A program made the position numbers and the translations under genes. Below, one piece after another: positions 8,195 to 15,817 of a stretch of DNA of 64,000 nt (positions within the stretch are counted from its first letter, which is position 1; each line of letters starts with the position of its first letter). The notes beneath the pieces are model-generated. The model was not told the origin of the DNA and searched no databases. It saw only the letters and a list, made by a program, of their open reading frames with translations. Source of the DNA: Elusimicrobiota bacterium (GTDB lineage Bacteria; Elusimicrobiota; Elusimicrobia; UBA1565; UBA9628); contig PLZD01000049.1 of the NCBI GenBank assembly GCA_003151975.1, positions 56,676 through 120,675 of the forward strand, read 5' to 3'.

Positions 8195-8984
8195 TTATAC
8201 GATATTCCCGAGACGTTTGGCGCGCCGGCCGAGCCACTCCAGGCGAACCTTCCTGAAGAGCTCCCTCCGCTCCTCGCGCGCCGCGGACGCGGCCTTGGCC
8301 AGCACCGCCGGATCGGCGACGCCGCCGGCCGAAGCCGCCGCAAGCGTCCCCGAGATCGTTGAGCTCGCCGAGCCAACTCTGGAGCTCGCGCAGGCCCGAA
8401 GCTCTCCGCTGGGAGAACGGCTCGAGCGAGTACCGCAGGCGCTTGACCGCGAGGCGGGCCTCGTGCAGGCGCCCCGAATCGTCCTCCCCCCTGATCGCGC
8501 AGAGCCGGCGGGAGGCTTTCGCGGCCCGCTGCCGCAGCATGGGCCGTGCGTGGAGCGCGAGCTCGCCGATGTCCGTGACGACGGCCGACCCCGCGAGCTT
8601 CTTCGCGAGCTTGACCGAGGCGTCGTCGTAGCGCTGCCTCAAGCCTTCGAGGGAGGACTCGCGAAGCTGTCCGCGACTCTCGGAGAGTTCCTTAATAAGG
8701 GGCTCCAGCGCCCAATCTTCTTGATGGCGGCGCGCGTAAGCTTCCATCCAGGCCGCCTGGACCTCGGCGTCGCGCCAAGCCCCGGTCGCGTCGAATATTT
8801 TCTTGAGCTTCCGGCGGTGCTTGCCGCAGAGGTCGAAATCATCCATCAAGGTTACAAGCCGCCGCAGCGCCACGCGAAAATCGTGCAGCGCGTCGCCCTC
8901 GTCGTCCAGGCATGCTGCCGCGGCGTCGGCCTTCTTCAGGAAGAGCAGCGCGACCGCCGATGCCGCCGCCTTAGTCGAGCTCAC
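8195..8984 (-). pseudogene. CHAD-domain protein, apparent one-base frameshift
   Basis: The GTG start overlaps the end of the PPK2 gene. The product has CHAD-domain helices with conserved basic patches (LHDFRVALRRL, LHEARLAVKRLRYSLEPF, LQSWLGELNDL), known to bind polyphosphate. At 8348-8351 the sequence reads CCCC (GGGG on the coding strand). As written, the frame then turns into Arg/Gly-rich nonsense and runs on through the rhodanese gene. Removing one G restores a natural C-terminus (GTLAAASAGG...LGRRAKRLGNIV) that stops at 8195, giving about 262 residues. It may be an assembly error, a recent mutation or programmed slippage. The domain call is firm; the frame is not. Confidence 0.8.
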
Positions 8985-10449
8985 GGGAGAGGCGGTCCAC
9001 GACGGCCCTGAGCACCTTGATTCGGGCCCAGCGCTTGTCCTCGGATTCGACGAGGACCCAAGGGGCTTGGTCGGTGCTCGTGCGCTCGATCATCTCGCAA
9101 GCCGCGGCCTGGTAGGCGTCCCATTTCTCGCGGTTGCGCCAGTCCTCTTCGGTGATCTTGTATTGCTTGTAGGCGATCTTCTGCCGGGCCTTGAAGCGCC
9201 GCAGCTGCTCCTCGGGGCTGATGGCGAGCCAGAACTTGAGCACGATGATTCCCGAGGCGGTCAGCTGCTGCTCGAAGGCGTTGATCTCATTGAAGGCGCG
9301 CTTCCACTCGGCCGACGCGGCGAAGCCCTCGACGCGCTCGACAAGCACGCGCCCGTACCACGAGCGGTCGTAGAGCGTCACGCGGCCCTGGCCAGGCAGG
9401 ACGCGCCAGAAACGCCAGAGGTAGGGATGCGCCTTCTCCTCGTCGGTCGGCGCGCCCACGGAATCGACGCGGTAGAGCCGGGCGTCTAGCCCCTCCGTGA
9501 TGCGCCGGATGGTCCCGCCCTTGCCGGCCGCGTCCGAGCCCTCGAACGCCAAGATCAGCGAGCGGCGGTTCTGGCGCAGCTTCATGGCCAAGCGCCCCAT
9601 CCGGCCCTGCAGCTTCTCGAGCTCCTTGTCGAACTTCCCCTCGCTCAGCTTGAGCGAGAGATCGAGCTTGCGGATGATGTTGCCGGCCTTGGGCTTGGGG
9701 CGGTCGGGCTTTCGCTGTTTGGCAAGCTCGTCGGAGCTCTTGTCGTCGAGCCGTTTCTTAACGGCCTCGAGGATCAGCCGCGCCGCCGTCGCGTTGCGGT
9801 ACCGGCGGTCGGTGGCCTCGACGATCTGCCAGGGCGCCTCGGCGGTGCTCGTTTTCATCAAGGCGTGCTCGCAGACCTTCCGAAAATGGTCGTACTTCTT
9901 GTGAAAGCGCCAGTCGACCGGCCTTACGCGCCAGCGCGTATCCGGGTCCTTTTCCAGCGCCTTGAAGCGGCGGGCTTGCTCTTTCTTGGATATATGAAAC
10001 CACAGCTTGACGACCAAGGTGTTCTCCTGGGTCAGCATGCGCTCGAGCTCGATGATGCGGTCGAGGGATTGGTCGAACTCGGCGCCGTCGATTTTTTTAA
10101 ACGCGCGCTCGACAATCCACTGCGTGTACCAGGAAGTGAGGAGCAGCGCGGTCCTGCCCCGCGGCGGCAGCAGGCGCCAGAACCTCCAAGCGCGGGGGCG
10201 CTCGCGCTCCTCGTCGGTGGGCTTACCCAACGCGTGCGTCTCGACGTAATGGGCGTCCATCCAGCTCAGCAGGAGGTTGGCGAACTCGGTCTTGCCGGAG
10301 CCTTCGACGCCGCCGACGATGATCACCAGCGAGAAGTTCGAGTCGCGCAAGGCGTGCTGCGCCTCGATGAGGTCGCTGCGCAGGGACTCCGCGAGCTTCT
10401 TGAAGCGCGCCTTGTCCAGCGAGGCTCCGACCTCCGCGGTCTCGAACAT
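8971..10449 (-). CDS. Double-domain polyphosphate kinase 2 (polyphosphate:AMP phosphotransferase type)
   Basis: A 492-residue cytosolic protein with two fused PPK2 domains, the length of the polyphosphate:AMP phosphotransferase group. The N-terminal half has a diverged P-loop (GGVEGSGKTEFAN), and the C-terminal half has the canonical one (EGSDAAGKGGTIRRI), followed by GAPTDEEKAHPYLWRFW and DRSWYGRVLVERVEG. In characterised members the second domain is catalytic and moves phosphate between polyphosphate and AMP. Here its conserved Asp, Lys and Arg residues are present. The downstream CHAD gene overlaps it, a sensible pairing because CHAD binds polyphosphate. The promoter at 10456-10484 puts the transcription start at the ATG. 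Confidence 0.9.
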   Translation of the reverse strand: MFETAEVGASLDKARFKKLAESLRSDLIEAQHALRDSNFSLVIIVGGVEGSGKTEFANLLLSWMDAHYVETHALGKPTDEERERPRAWRFWRLLPPRGRTALLLTSWYTQWIVERAFKKIDGAEFDQSLDRIIELERMLTQENTLVVKLWFHISKKEQARRFKALEKDPDTRWRVRPVDWRFHKKYDHFRKVCEHALMKTSTAEAPWQIVEATDRRYRNATAARLILEAVKKRLDDKSSDELAKQRKPDRPKPKAGNIIRKLDLSLKLSEGKFDKELEKLQGRMGRLAMKLRQNRRSLILAFEGSDAAGKGGTIRRITEGLDARLYRVDSVGAPTDEEKAHPYLWRFWRVLPGQGRVTLYDRSWYGRVLVERVEGFAASAEWKRAFNEINAFEQQLTASGIIVLKFWLAISPEEQLRRFKARQKIAYKQYKITEEDWRNREKWDAYQAAACEMIERTSTDQAPWVLVESEDKRWARIKVLRAVVDRLSRELD

Positions 10450-10455
10450 ACGGCT

Positions 10456-10484
10456 ACTCTAGCTCCCTGCCGGAGATTTGTCAA
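10456..10484 (-). promoter_or_regulatory. Promoter of the PPK2 operon, leaderless
   Basis: On the minus strand: TTGACA (10479-10484), a 17-base spacer, TAGAGT (10456-10461), six bases, then the ATG of PPK2. The predicted start of transcription is the start codon itself. Confidence 0.7.
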
Positions 10485-10570
10485 CCCGGGCCCTTGGTCC
10501 CAAATGGACCCAGGTCTTATGCCGCCTGCGCATGTCGCGAAGGTGTCATGCGCGCCGGAGGGGCGCGTGA

Positions 10571-10576
10571 TAAAAT
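10571..10576 (+). promoter_or_regulatory. TAAAAT -10 box, leaderless start
   Basis: TAAAAT ends 6 bases before the ATG at 10583, and there is no Shine-Dalgarno between them. The -35 region is not convincing. It forms the other side of the divergent region with the PPK2 promoter. This region also contains an inverted repeat GGTCC-N5-GGACC near 10500. Confidence 0.45.
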
Positions 10577-10582
10577 CTAGTC

Positions 10583-11272
10583 ATGAAACCCTTCTCCAAG
10601 ACGCTCGCCGTGCTCCTCGCCGCAGCCGGGACCGCCGCCGCGCAGTCGGTCCCCTCCTCCCCGGTCGCCTCGAAGTCCTGCGGCGACCCGGGCAAGGAGC
10701 TCGAGACCTCCTTCGAGCTGACCGTCCCCAAGGGCGCCCGGATCAAGCTCGTCTTCGCCGGCTGCTCCGAGGAAGGCCGCAACGACTATCTCTCCGGCTA
10801 CACCGAGCGCTACTATCAAGGATCGGACGGCTACGGCCTGACCTTGGTGACCGGTCACGGCGACGGCGCCTATCCCGCCGCCAACGAGCAGACCAGCTCC
10901 GACATGCTCGTGTCGAAAGGCAAGGAATGGATCGGCCGCGGCGGAACGATCGACAACGCGAAGATCGTCTCGGGAGATTCCCTAAAGTTCGGCGATCTCT
11001 CCGTGCGCGCCGCGAAGGCCGAACCGCCGACCATCAAGGAATGCGAGGCCGCCCTGCCCAAGCCCGTGTACCGCGGCTCCGAACTGTGGCTGCTGACCAA
11101 GACCAAGGCCTACTACTACCGCGAGGACTGCGACATCTGCGCCGAGCTCGATTCCTGCGACCTCCAGTCGCACGTTATAAAGGAAGAAATCGTGGCGCAT
11201 TCGGTGGACTGCTCGGACCTCGCTAAGTACAAGAAGGGAGCCGACGTGATCTACGACTCCTGCGCCAAGTAG
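10583..11272 (+). CDS. Exported Cys-containing protein of unknown function
   Basis: A 229-residue product with a signal peptide (MKPFSKTLAVLLAAAGTAAA, cleaved near AAAQ). The mature part is about 210 residues, mostly predicted beta, with eight to ten cysteines. A cluster YREDCDICAELDSCDLQSH near the C-terminus could form disulfides or bind a metal. I do not recognise the family. The start is supported by the signal peptide and the -10 box six bases upstream. It lies alone between the divergent PPK2 gene and a membrane glycosyltransferase fusion with its own promoter, so no pathway can be inferred. Confidence 0.7.
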   Translation: MKPFSKTLAVLLAAAGTAAAQSVPSSPVASKSCGDPGKELETSFELTVPKGARIKLVFAGCSEEGRNDYLSGYTERYYQGSDGYGLTLVTGHGDGAYPAANEQTSSDMLVSKGKEWIGRGGTIDNAKIVSGDSLKFGDLSVRAAKAEPPTIKECEAALPKPVYRGSELWLLTKTKAYYYREDCDICAELDSCDLQSHVIKEEIVAHSVDCSDLAKYKKGADVIYDSCAK

Positions 11273-11292
11273 CCGCCGGCTCGCCGGACTAG

Positions 11293-11298
11293 GTATAA
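11293..11298 (+). promoter_or_regulatory. TATAAT -10 box, leaderless start
   Basis: A consensus TATAAT ends 7 bases before the GTG at 11306, so transcription should begin within a base of the start codon. The short inverted repeat CCGGC-TCG-CCGG precedes it. No good -35 box is visible. Confidence 0.5.
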
Positions 11299-11305
11299 TC
11301 TCGGC

Positions 11306-13624
11306 GTGAAGAGCCGAGAATCTTTGAAGGAGGCCGCCGCCCTATTCGGGCTGGCGGCCTTCTCTTTGCTGATCCTCCTTCCGGGCGCCGGCTCCCCCTC
11401 GCAGATCACGCGCGGCGACGTCTACATGTACGTGCTCATGAACGTGCTGGGCATCTTGGAGGTCCACGACTACAAGATGCTGCGCTGGGATCGCGTGAAC
11501 TTCGATTTCTCGAAGCCGCCGTTGGCGCACTGGATCACCGCGGGCGCGCTCAACCACATCGCAAACCCCTTTCTCGCGGTCCGGCTGCTTCCGATACTCT
11601 GCACGGCGGCGTCCGCGCTGATCACTTACTCCTTTGGCAGGCTCTTGGGGCAGAGCCGTGTCAGGGCGGCGGCGGCGGCGCTGCTCTTCCTTTCGTGCTG
11701 GGGCGTCTTCAACTACGGCCGCCAGCCGCTGCTCGAGGCACCGCTTCTTTTGCCGTTGCTCGTCGCCGTCTATGGCGTGAGCCGGGCGTGCGCGAAGGAA
11801 GAGCCCGCGTGGCTTCTCATCGCGGGCGCGGCCACCGGGGTCTCGGCGATGGTGAAGTGGTTCATCGGGCCCGCGACGATCTTTCTCTTCATGGCCGTCT
11901 ACCTCCCAGCCTCGGGACGCTGGGGCTGGCTCAAGCGCAGGAAGCTCGCCTTCGCTTCCGCGGTAGCGCTGGCGCTGGGCGTCGGCCTCGCCTACCCGAT
12001 TTATCTCTTCACGAAGCTCTTCGAGCCGCGCTTCTTTCTCTTCCAGCTCTACCGCCAGATGGTGGCCGAGCGCTACCGCGAGCCCACCTCCGTCCTCGAA
12101 TTCCTGAGCCGGGGCCTGCTGGTCAGCACCTTGCCTTGGACTCCGCTGCTCTTCGCCGCGCTCTGGAGCGTGCGCCGCCTAGGCCGGGAGACCAAGGCCG
12201 TGCTGGGCTCGTGGCTTGCCGCCGTCATCGTGCCGACCTTGATGATCGTCAGCCGCACCGACCGCTACGCCTTCCCGGCCTTGCCCGCGCTGGCCTTGGC
12301 CGTCACGGCTTGCCTCGACGGGCCCCAGGCCCCCTGGCGAATCGCGCGAAGGACCATGGCGGTCCTCATGGCGCTGAGCTTTCCCGCGGTGCTCGCGGCC
12401 CTGTGGTGGCTCAGGCTTCTGCCTCCCTGGGCCGCGGTGCCGGGCATCATCGCGGCGTTCGAGGGAGCACGCGCGCTTTGGAGAACAGACGAGCCCTCCT
12501 TGACCGCGCCGGCGGCGTGCGCGGGGCTTTGCCTCATGCTGAGCTGCGGCGCGGGCTACGCGGCCGTCGGCTTCAACGAGATTCCCCCGCAAATCATCGC
12601 TTTGATCGGAAATCGCACGGTTTATCGCTTCGACAACACGCCGGAGTCGGCCTCCACCGGCTATCTCCAGCTTTATCTCAAGCGGCGCGTTTACATCCAG
12701 GGCGTCGGCAACGATCTTCAGCTCGACGGCTCGGGCCGCATGCTCGCCGTGGCCACCGGAGGAAGCCTCGAACTTCTCAAGGTTGCGGCCGAGAAAAACG
12801 GCGCGCGCTTCGAGCTCCTGGCCAGTTGGAAAAACTATCACACCAACCCCCGCGCCGCGGGAGTCAAGATCCTGCGCATGCTCCGGGATCGCAGCCTCGA
12901 GCCCATCGCCGTCACGCATTACCTGGCGTCTTTGGAAAGGCCGATGCAGTGGATTCCTTTGGCGGGAGGCTCGTTTGCCATGGGCTCGACCGACGGACCG
13001 GAACGATCTCAGCCGCGGCACAAGGTCGCGGTGAAGCGATTCCAGATGTCCAAGACGATGGTGACCATCGACCAGTACGGCGACTGCGTCAAAGCGGGAG
13101 CCTGCGCGCCGCCGAAGACTTTTCCGTGCGTCCTGCCGCCGTTGGGAGACGCGCCCGTCGTCTGCGTCGACTGGGAGCAAGCGCGGACTTACGCCAAATG
13201 GGCCGGGGCGCGGCTACCGAGCGAGGCCGAGTGGGAGTACGCGGCCCGCAGCGGCGGCAAGGAGCGCAAATACCCGTGGGGCGACGACGAGCCGACCTTC
13301 CAGCGCACGACTTTCGGCAATCTCACCGACACCGAGTCCAACCGCCCGCCTGAGCCCATCCCGGTCTGTTCGAAGCCCCTGGGCAACACCGAGCAGGGCC
13401 TCTGCGACATGGCGGGCAACGCGCTCGAATGGGTCGAGGACTCCTACCACGCCTCCTACCGCGGCGCGCCCGCCGACGGCCGCGCCTGGGTCAGCTCGCC
13501 CGTCGTCGAACGCGTCACGCGCGGCGGCTGCTTCTTTTGCGGCGCAGAGCTCTTGCGAACAACGGCCCGCGTCCACGCCGACCCCGACAGCCGCGTCTAC
13601 AACGGCATTCGGCTCGCCCGCTAG
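11306..13624 (+). CDS. GT39/ArnT-like membrane glycosyltransferase fused to a SUMF1/FGE-like domain
   Basis: A 772-residue fusion. Residues 1 to about 440 form a polytopic GT-C domain with the first-loop acidic residues and FSKPPLAHWITAG, typical of PMT/ArnT enzymes that use polyprenyl-linked sugars. A periplasmic linker (about 440-545) follows. The C-terminal 225 residues form a formylglycine-generating-enzyme-like (SUMF1) domain with WIPLAGGSFAMGS, RLPSEAEWEYAARSGG, YPWGDD, CDMAGNALEWVEDSYH and RGGCFFCG. The same domain occurs alone in the secreted proteins at 53688 and 54534. True FGE needs a catalytic Cys pair; here a closely spaced CFFC occupies the corresponding end, so oxidase activity is uncertain. 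The domain may instead bind ligand or glycan. The GTG start follows a TATAAT box. Confidence 0.8.
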   Translation: MKSRESLKEAAALFGLAAFSLLILLPGAGSPSQITRGDVYMYVLMNVLGILEVHDYKMLRWDRVNFDFSKPPLAHWITAGALNHIANPFLAVRLLPILCTAASALITYSFGRLLGQSRVRAAAAALLFLSCWGVFNYGRQPLLEAPLLLPLLVAVYGVSRACAKEEPAWLLIAGAATGVSAMVKWFIGPATIFLFMAVYLPASGRWGWLKRRKLAFASAVALALGVGLAYPIYLFTKLFEPRFFLFQLYRQMVAERYREPTSVLEFLSRGLLVSTLPWTPLLFAALWSVRRLGRETKAVLGSWLAAVIVPTLMIVSRTDRYAFPALPALALAVTACLDGPQAPWRIARRTMAVLMALSFPAVLAALWWLRLLPPWAAVPGIIAAFEGARALWRTDEPSLTAPAACAGLCLMLSCGAGYAAVGFNEIPPQIIALIGNRTVYRFDNTPESASTGYLQLYLKRRVYIQGVGNDLQLDGSGRMLAVATGGSLELLKVAAEKNGARFELLASWKNYHTNPRAAGVKILRMLRDRSLEPIAVTHYLASLERPMQWIPLAGGSFAMGSTDGPERSQPRHKVAVKRFQMSKTMVTIDQYGDCVKAGACAPPKTFPCVLPPLGDAPVVCVDWEQARTYAKWAGARLPSEAEWEYAARSGGKERKYPWGDDEPTFQRTTFGNLTDTESNRPPEPIPVCSKPLGNTEQGLCDMAGNALEWVEDSYHASYRGAPADGRAWVSSPVVERVTRGGCFFCGAELLRTTARVHADPDSRVYNGIRLAR

Positions 13625-13724
13625 TTTTTCTTTTACCTAGAATTTGCCGTTTTTGCCCCCTCGCGTCCCTTGCGCGCGCCCGTCCTCGCGCTTAAACTGA
13701 TCATGAAGCAAGGAGGGATCCGCG

Positions 13725-14087
13725 ATGAAGAGATTTTGGCTCGCCGCAATCCTGCTCGCCGCTCCGGTGCTCGCCTCGGCGCTCGAACTCAAGGGCGCGC
13801 GCATCGAATCCTCCGACGGCAAATTTCTAGGAATCGTGGGCGACCGCGTGCAGGAAGACTCGGTGCGCAATCCCTTCGGGACTTATGGGAGCCGCTTCAA
13901 CGAGCTCAGCATCTGGAACAAGTTCGGCAAATACGGGGACAAGTTCTCCGACTCCTCGGCCTTCAATCCGCTGGCGGCGCATCCGCCGAAGGTCTTCGTG
14001 AAAGGCGAGAAGGAACCCTACCTCCTTACGGTGAGCACTCTCTCGACGCGGCGCGTCGACCCGAACACGCTCAAGCCCGCGGAATAG
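13725..14087 (+). CDS. Small exported protein of unknown function
   Basis: A 120-residue product with a signal peptide (MKRFWLAAILLAAPVLASAL). The mature region has two near-repeats around NPFGTYGS and SIWNKFGKYGDKFS, a pattern seen in a family of small uncharacterised secreted proteins. AGGAGGG lies 8 bases before the ATG, and TAAACT at 13693-13698 may be its -10 box. It is convergent with the AIM24-like gene, with only 5 bases between the stops and no room for a separate terminator. Function is unknown. Confidence 0.7.
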   Translation: MKRFWLAAILLAAPVLASALELKGARIESSDGKFLGIVGDRVQEDSVRNPFGTYGSRFNELSIWNKFGKYGDKFSDSSAFNPLAAHPPKVFVKGEKEPYLLTVSTLSTRRVDPNTLKPAE

Positions 14088-14092
14088 CCGGC

Positions 14093-14833
14093 CTAAAGCG
14101 AATTCTTCAGGATCGAGCCGATGATGCCGCCGGCGACGCCCGATTCGGTCGATGTTCGCACGGTCGGGAGATACGGCGCCAGAGCATGCGCCAGGCGAGG
14201 CAAGGCCAACGACTGGATGTAGACCATCCCCGGCCCGCGCAGCGAGGCGAACCAAATGCCTTCTCCGGAAAAGAGCATCGACTTGAGCCCGCCGACCAGT
14301 TCGATGTCGTAGGTCACGCTCTCCTCGAACGCCGCCAAAGAGCCGGTCTCGACGCGCAGAGTCTCGCCCGCGGCGAGTTGATGCGGGATGCAGGCTCCGG
14401 CGGCGTGGATGAACGCGCGGCCTTCGCCCTCGATCGACTGCAGAATGAAGCCCGCGCCGCCGAACAGCCCCGCGCCGAGATTCTTCGTGAGAGCGGCGGT
14501 CAGGGTTACGCCTCCGTCGGCGCAGAGAAAGACGTGCGGCTGGCAAAGCCATTTCTTCGACGCGGAGATGTCGAGCTGCTGGATCTTGCCGGGCGAAGGC
14601 GAGGCGAAGACCGCGCGGCCATCGGATTGGGCCACGACCTCGTTGATGAAAAAGCTCGAGCCCGCGAACGCGCGCTTGATGCCGTCCATGAGCCCGCCGC
14701 CGGTCGTCGTGTCGAACGCCAGCCCGTCGGTCAAGGAAAGCACGTGGCCAGCCTCGGCAATGATCTTGTCTCCGCGGCTCATGTCGCAAACGACGGCCTG
14801 CAGTTCGGAACCAACGATCTCGTATGTGGGCAT
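14093..14833 (-). CDS. AIM24/TIGR00266-family protein
   Basis: A 246-residue protein matching the TIGR00266 (AIM24, tryptophan RNA-binding attenuator-like fold) family. Features include the N-terminal QAVVCDMSRGDKIIAEAGHVL, a central FFINEV, the Gly-rich GAGLFGGAGFILQSIEG and the C-terminal Gly-rich GVAGGIIGSIL. The fold is a trimeric beta structure; in mitochondria the relative helps organise inner-membrane complexes, while the bacterial role is undefined. GAGG lies 11 bases before the ATG. It is the last gene of a minus-strand run that begins with a ferredoxin and a peroxiredoxin, which may point to redox or envelope stress, but that is inference. Confidence 0.85.
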   Translation of the reverse strand: MPTYEIVGSELQAVVCDMSRGDKIIAEAGHVLSLTDGLAFDTTTGGGLMDGIKRAFAGSSFFINEVVAQSDGRAVFASPSPGKIQQLDISASKKWLCQPHVFLCADGGVTLTAALTKNLGAGLFGGAGFILQSIEGEGRAFIHAAGACIPHQLAAGETLRVETGSLAAFEESVTYDIELVGGLKSMLFSGEGIWFASLRGPGMVYIQSLALPRLAHALAPYLPTVRTSTESGVAGGIIGSILKNSL

Positions 14834-14858
14834 AGGTTCGCCTCGGTGGATAGGTGGG

Positions 14859-15308
14859 CTACTTCGGGCCCATGATGTTGGGCACTTCTTTGTTCTGCTG
14901 AGTGAACATCGGGGCGGCGACGGGGTCTTGGTAGACCGGTTTGTCGACGAAGGAGCGCACCTCGGCGGGCACGAGCTCGGGCCGCGCGAAGACCTCGTGC
15001 TCGTGGTTGGGCTGGGTGTCCAAGCTCGTCATGAAGCCTTTCACGGACGCCGAGGGCACCATTCTAATCGTGTCCCACGGACAGTCCTTGGCGCAGAGGC
15101 GGCAGCCGATGCAGATGTCGTAATTGACCCAGACGCCGAAATTCGCGGGATCGTCGCCGAACTTGTCGATGCAGCCGTCGACGGGGCAGACCGAGATGCA
15201 AACCTCGCAGCCGGTGCAGGCGCCCAAATTGACGATGGCCTTCAGCGGGACCTTGGCGGCGCGCGAGACAAGCTTGGGGCGATCGGGATGGTCGGCGGGT
15301 AATGGCAT
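14859..15308 (-). CDS. 2[4Fe-4S] ferredoxin-type protein
   Basis: A 149-residue cytosolic protein with two CxxCxxCxxxCP motifs (CTGCEVCISVCP and CIGCRLCAKDCP), separated by about 25 residues. Each can hold one [4Fe-4S] cluster with the usual exchange of the fourth ligand. Flanks of about 28 residues before and 60 after the clusters make it longer than a minimal ferredoxin and may give partner specificity. Its ATG shares one base with the stop of the upstream peroxiredoxin gene (TAATG), so the two are coupled. The electron partner is not in the window. Confidence 0.9.
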   Translation of the reverse strand: MPLPADHPDRPKLVSRAAKVPLKAIVNLGACTGCEVCISVCPVDGCIDKFGDDPANFGVWVNYDICIGCRLCAKDCPWDTIRMVPSASVKGFMTSLDTQPNHEHEVFARPELVPAEVRSFVDKPVYQDPVAAPMFTQQNKEVPNIMGPK

Positions 15309-15781
15309 TAGATCGTCTCCAGAACGGCTGCGATGTGGCCGGCCACGCTGACCTTGCGGTAGGCCGAGACGATCTTGCCGTCCTTGCCGATCACGAAGGT
15401 CGAGCGGATGATGCCCATAAACTTGCGGCCGTAAAGCGTCTTCTCGCCCCAGACGCCGTAGGCCTTGCCGAGCGCGTGGTCCTCGTCGAGAAGCAGCGGA
15501 AAATTGAGGCCGTGCTTCGCGCGGAAATTCTGATGCGACTTGGCCGAGTCGCCGCTGACGCCCAAGATTACGGCGCCTTTCTTCTTGAACGCGGGGAAGT
15601 TGTCGCGAAAGTCGCAGGCCTCGACGGTGCAGCCGGGGGTGTTGTCGCGCGGGTAGAAGTAGAGCACGACGGTCTTGCCGCGGTAGGCCGAGAGGCGGTG
15701 GCGCGTTCCCGCGTCGTCGAGCGCGTCGAACTCGGGAGCGAGCTCGCCGACCTCGAACTCGGACTTGGTCTTCGTGGGCAT
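15308..15781 (-). CDS. bcp: Thiol peroxidase, Bcp/PrxQ type
   Basis: A 157-residue one-domain peroxiredoxin. The active-site loop YPRDNTPGCTVEACDFRD carries the peroxidatic Cys and a second Cys five residues later, the resolving position used in Bcp/PrxQ enzymes that reduce hydroperoxides with thioredoxin. The upstream frame is open, but the ATG at 15781 coincides with the transcription start predicted from the promoter at 15788-15817, so I use it. Translation is coupled to the following ferredoxin gene. Confidence 0.9.
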   Translation of the reverse strand: MPTKTKSEFEVGELAPEFDALDDAGTRHRLSAYRGKTVVLYFYPRDNTPGCTVEACDFRDNFPAFKKKGAVILGVSGDSAKSHQNFRAKHGLNFPLLLDEDHALGKAYGVWGEKTLYGRKFMGIIRSTFVIGKDGKIVSAYRKVSVAGHIAAVLETI

Positions 15782-15787
15782 CGACTC

Positions 15788-15817
15788 AGTATAACAGATA
15801 CCAAGAAATTCAGTCAA
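15788..15817 (-). promoter_or_regulatory. Promoter of bcp-ferredoxin, leaderless
   Basis: On the minus strand: TTGACT (15812-15817), an 18-base spacer, TATACT (15788-15793), six bases, then the ATG of bcp. It is the clearest leaderless arrangement in the window. The -35 abuts the stop codon of the upstream glycosyltransferase gene. Confidence 0.7.
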
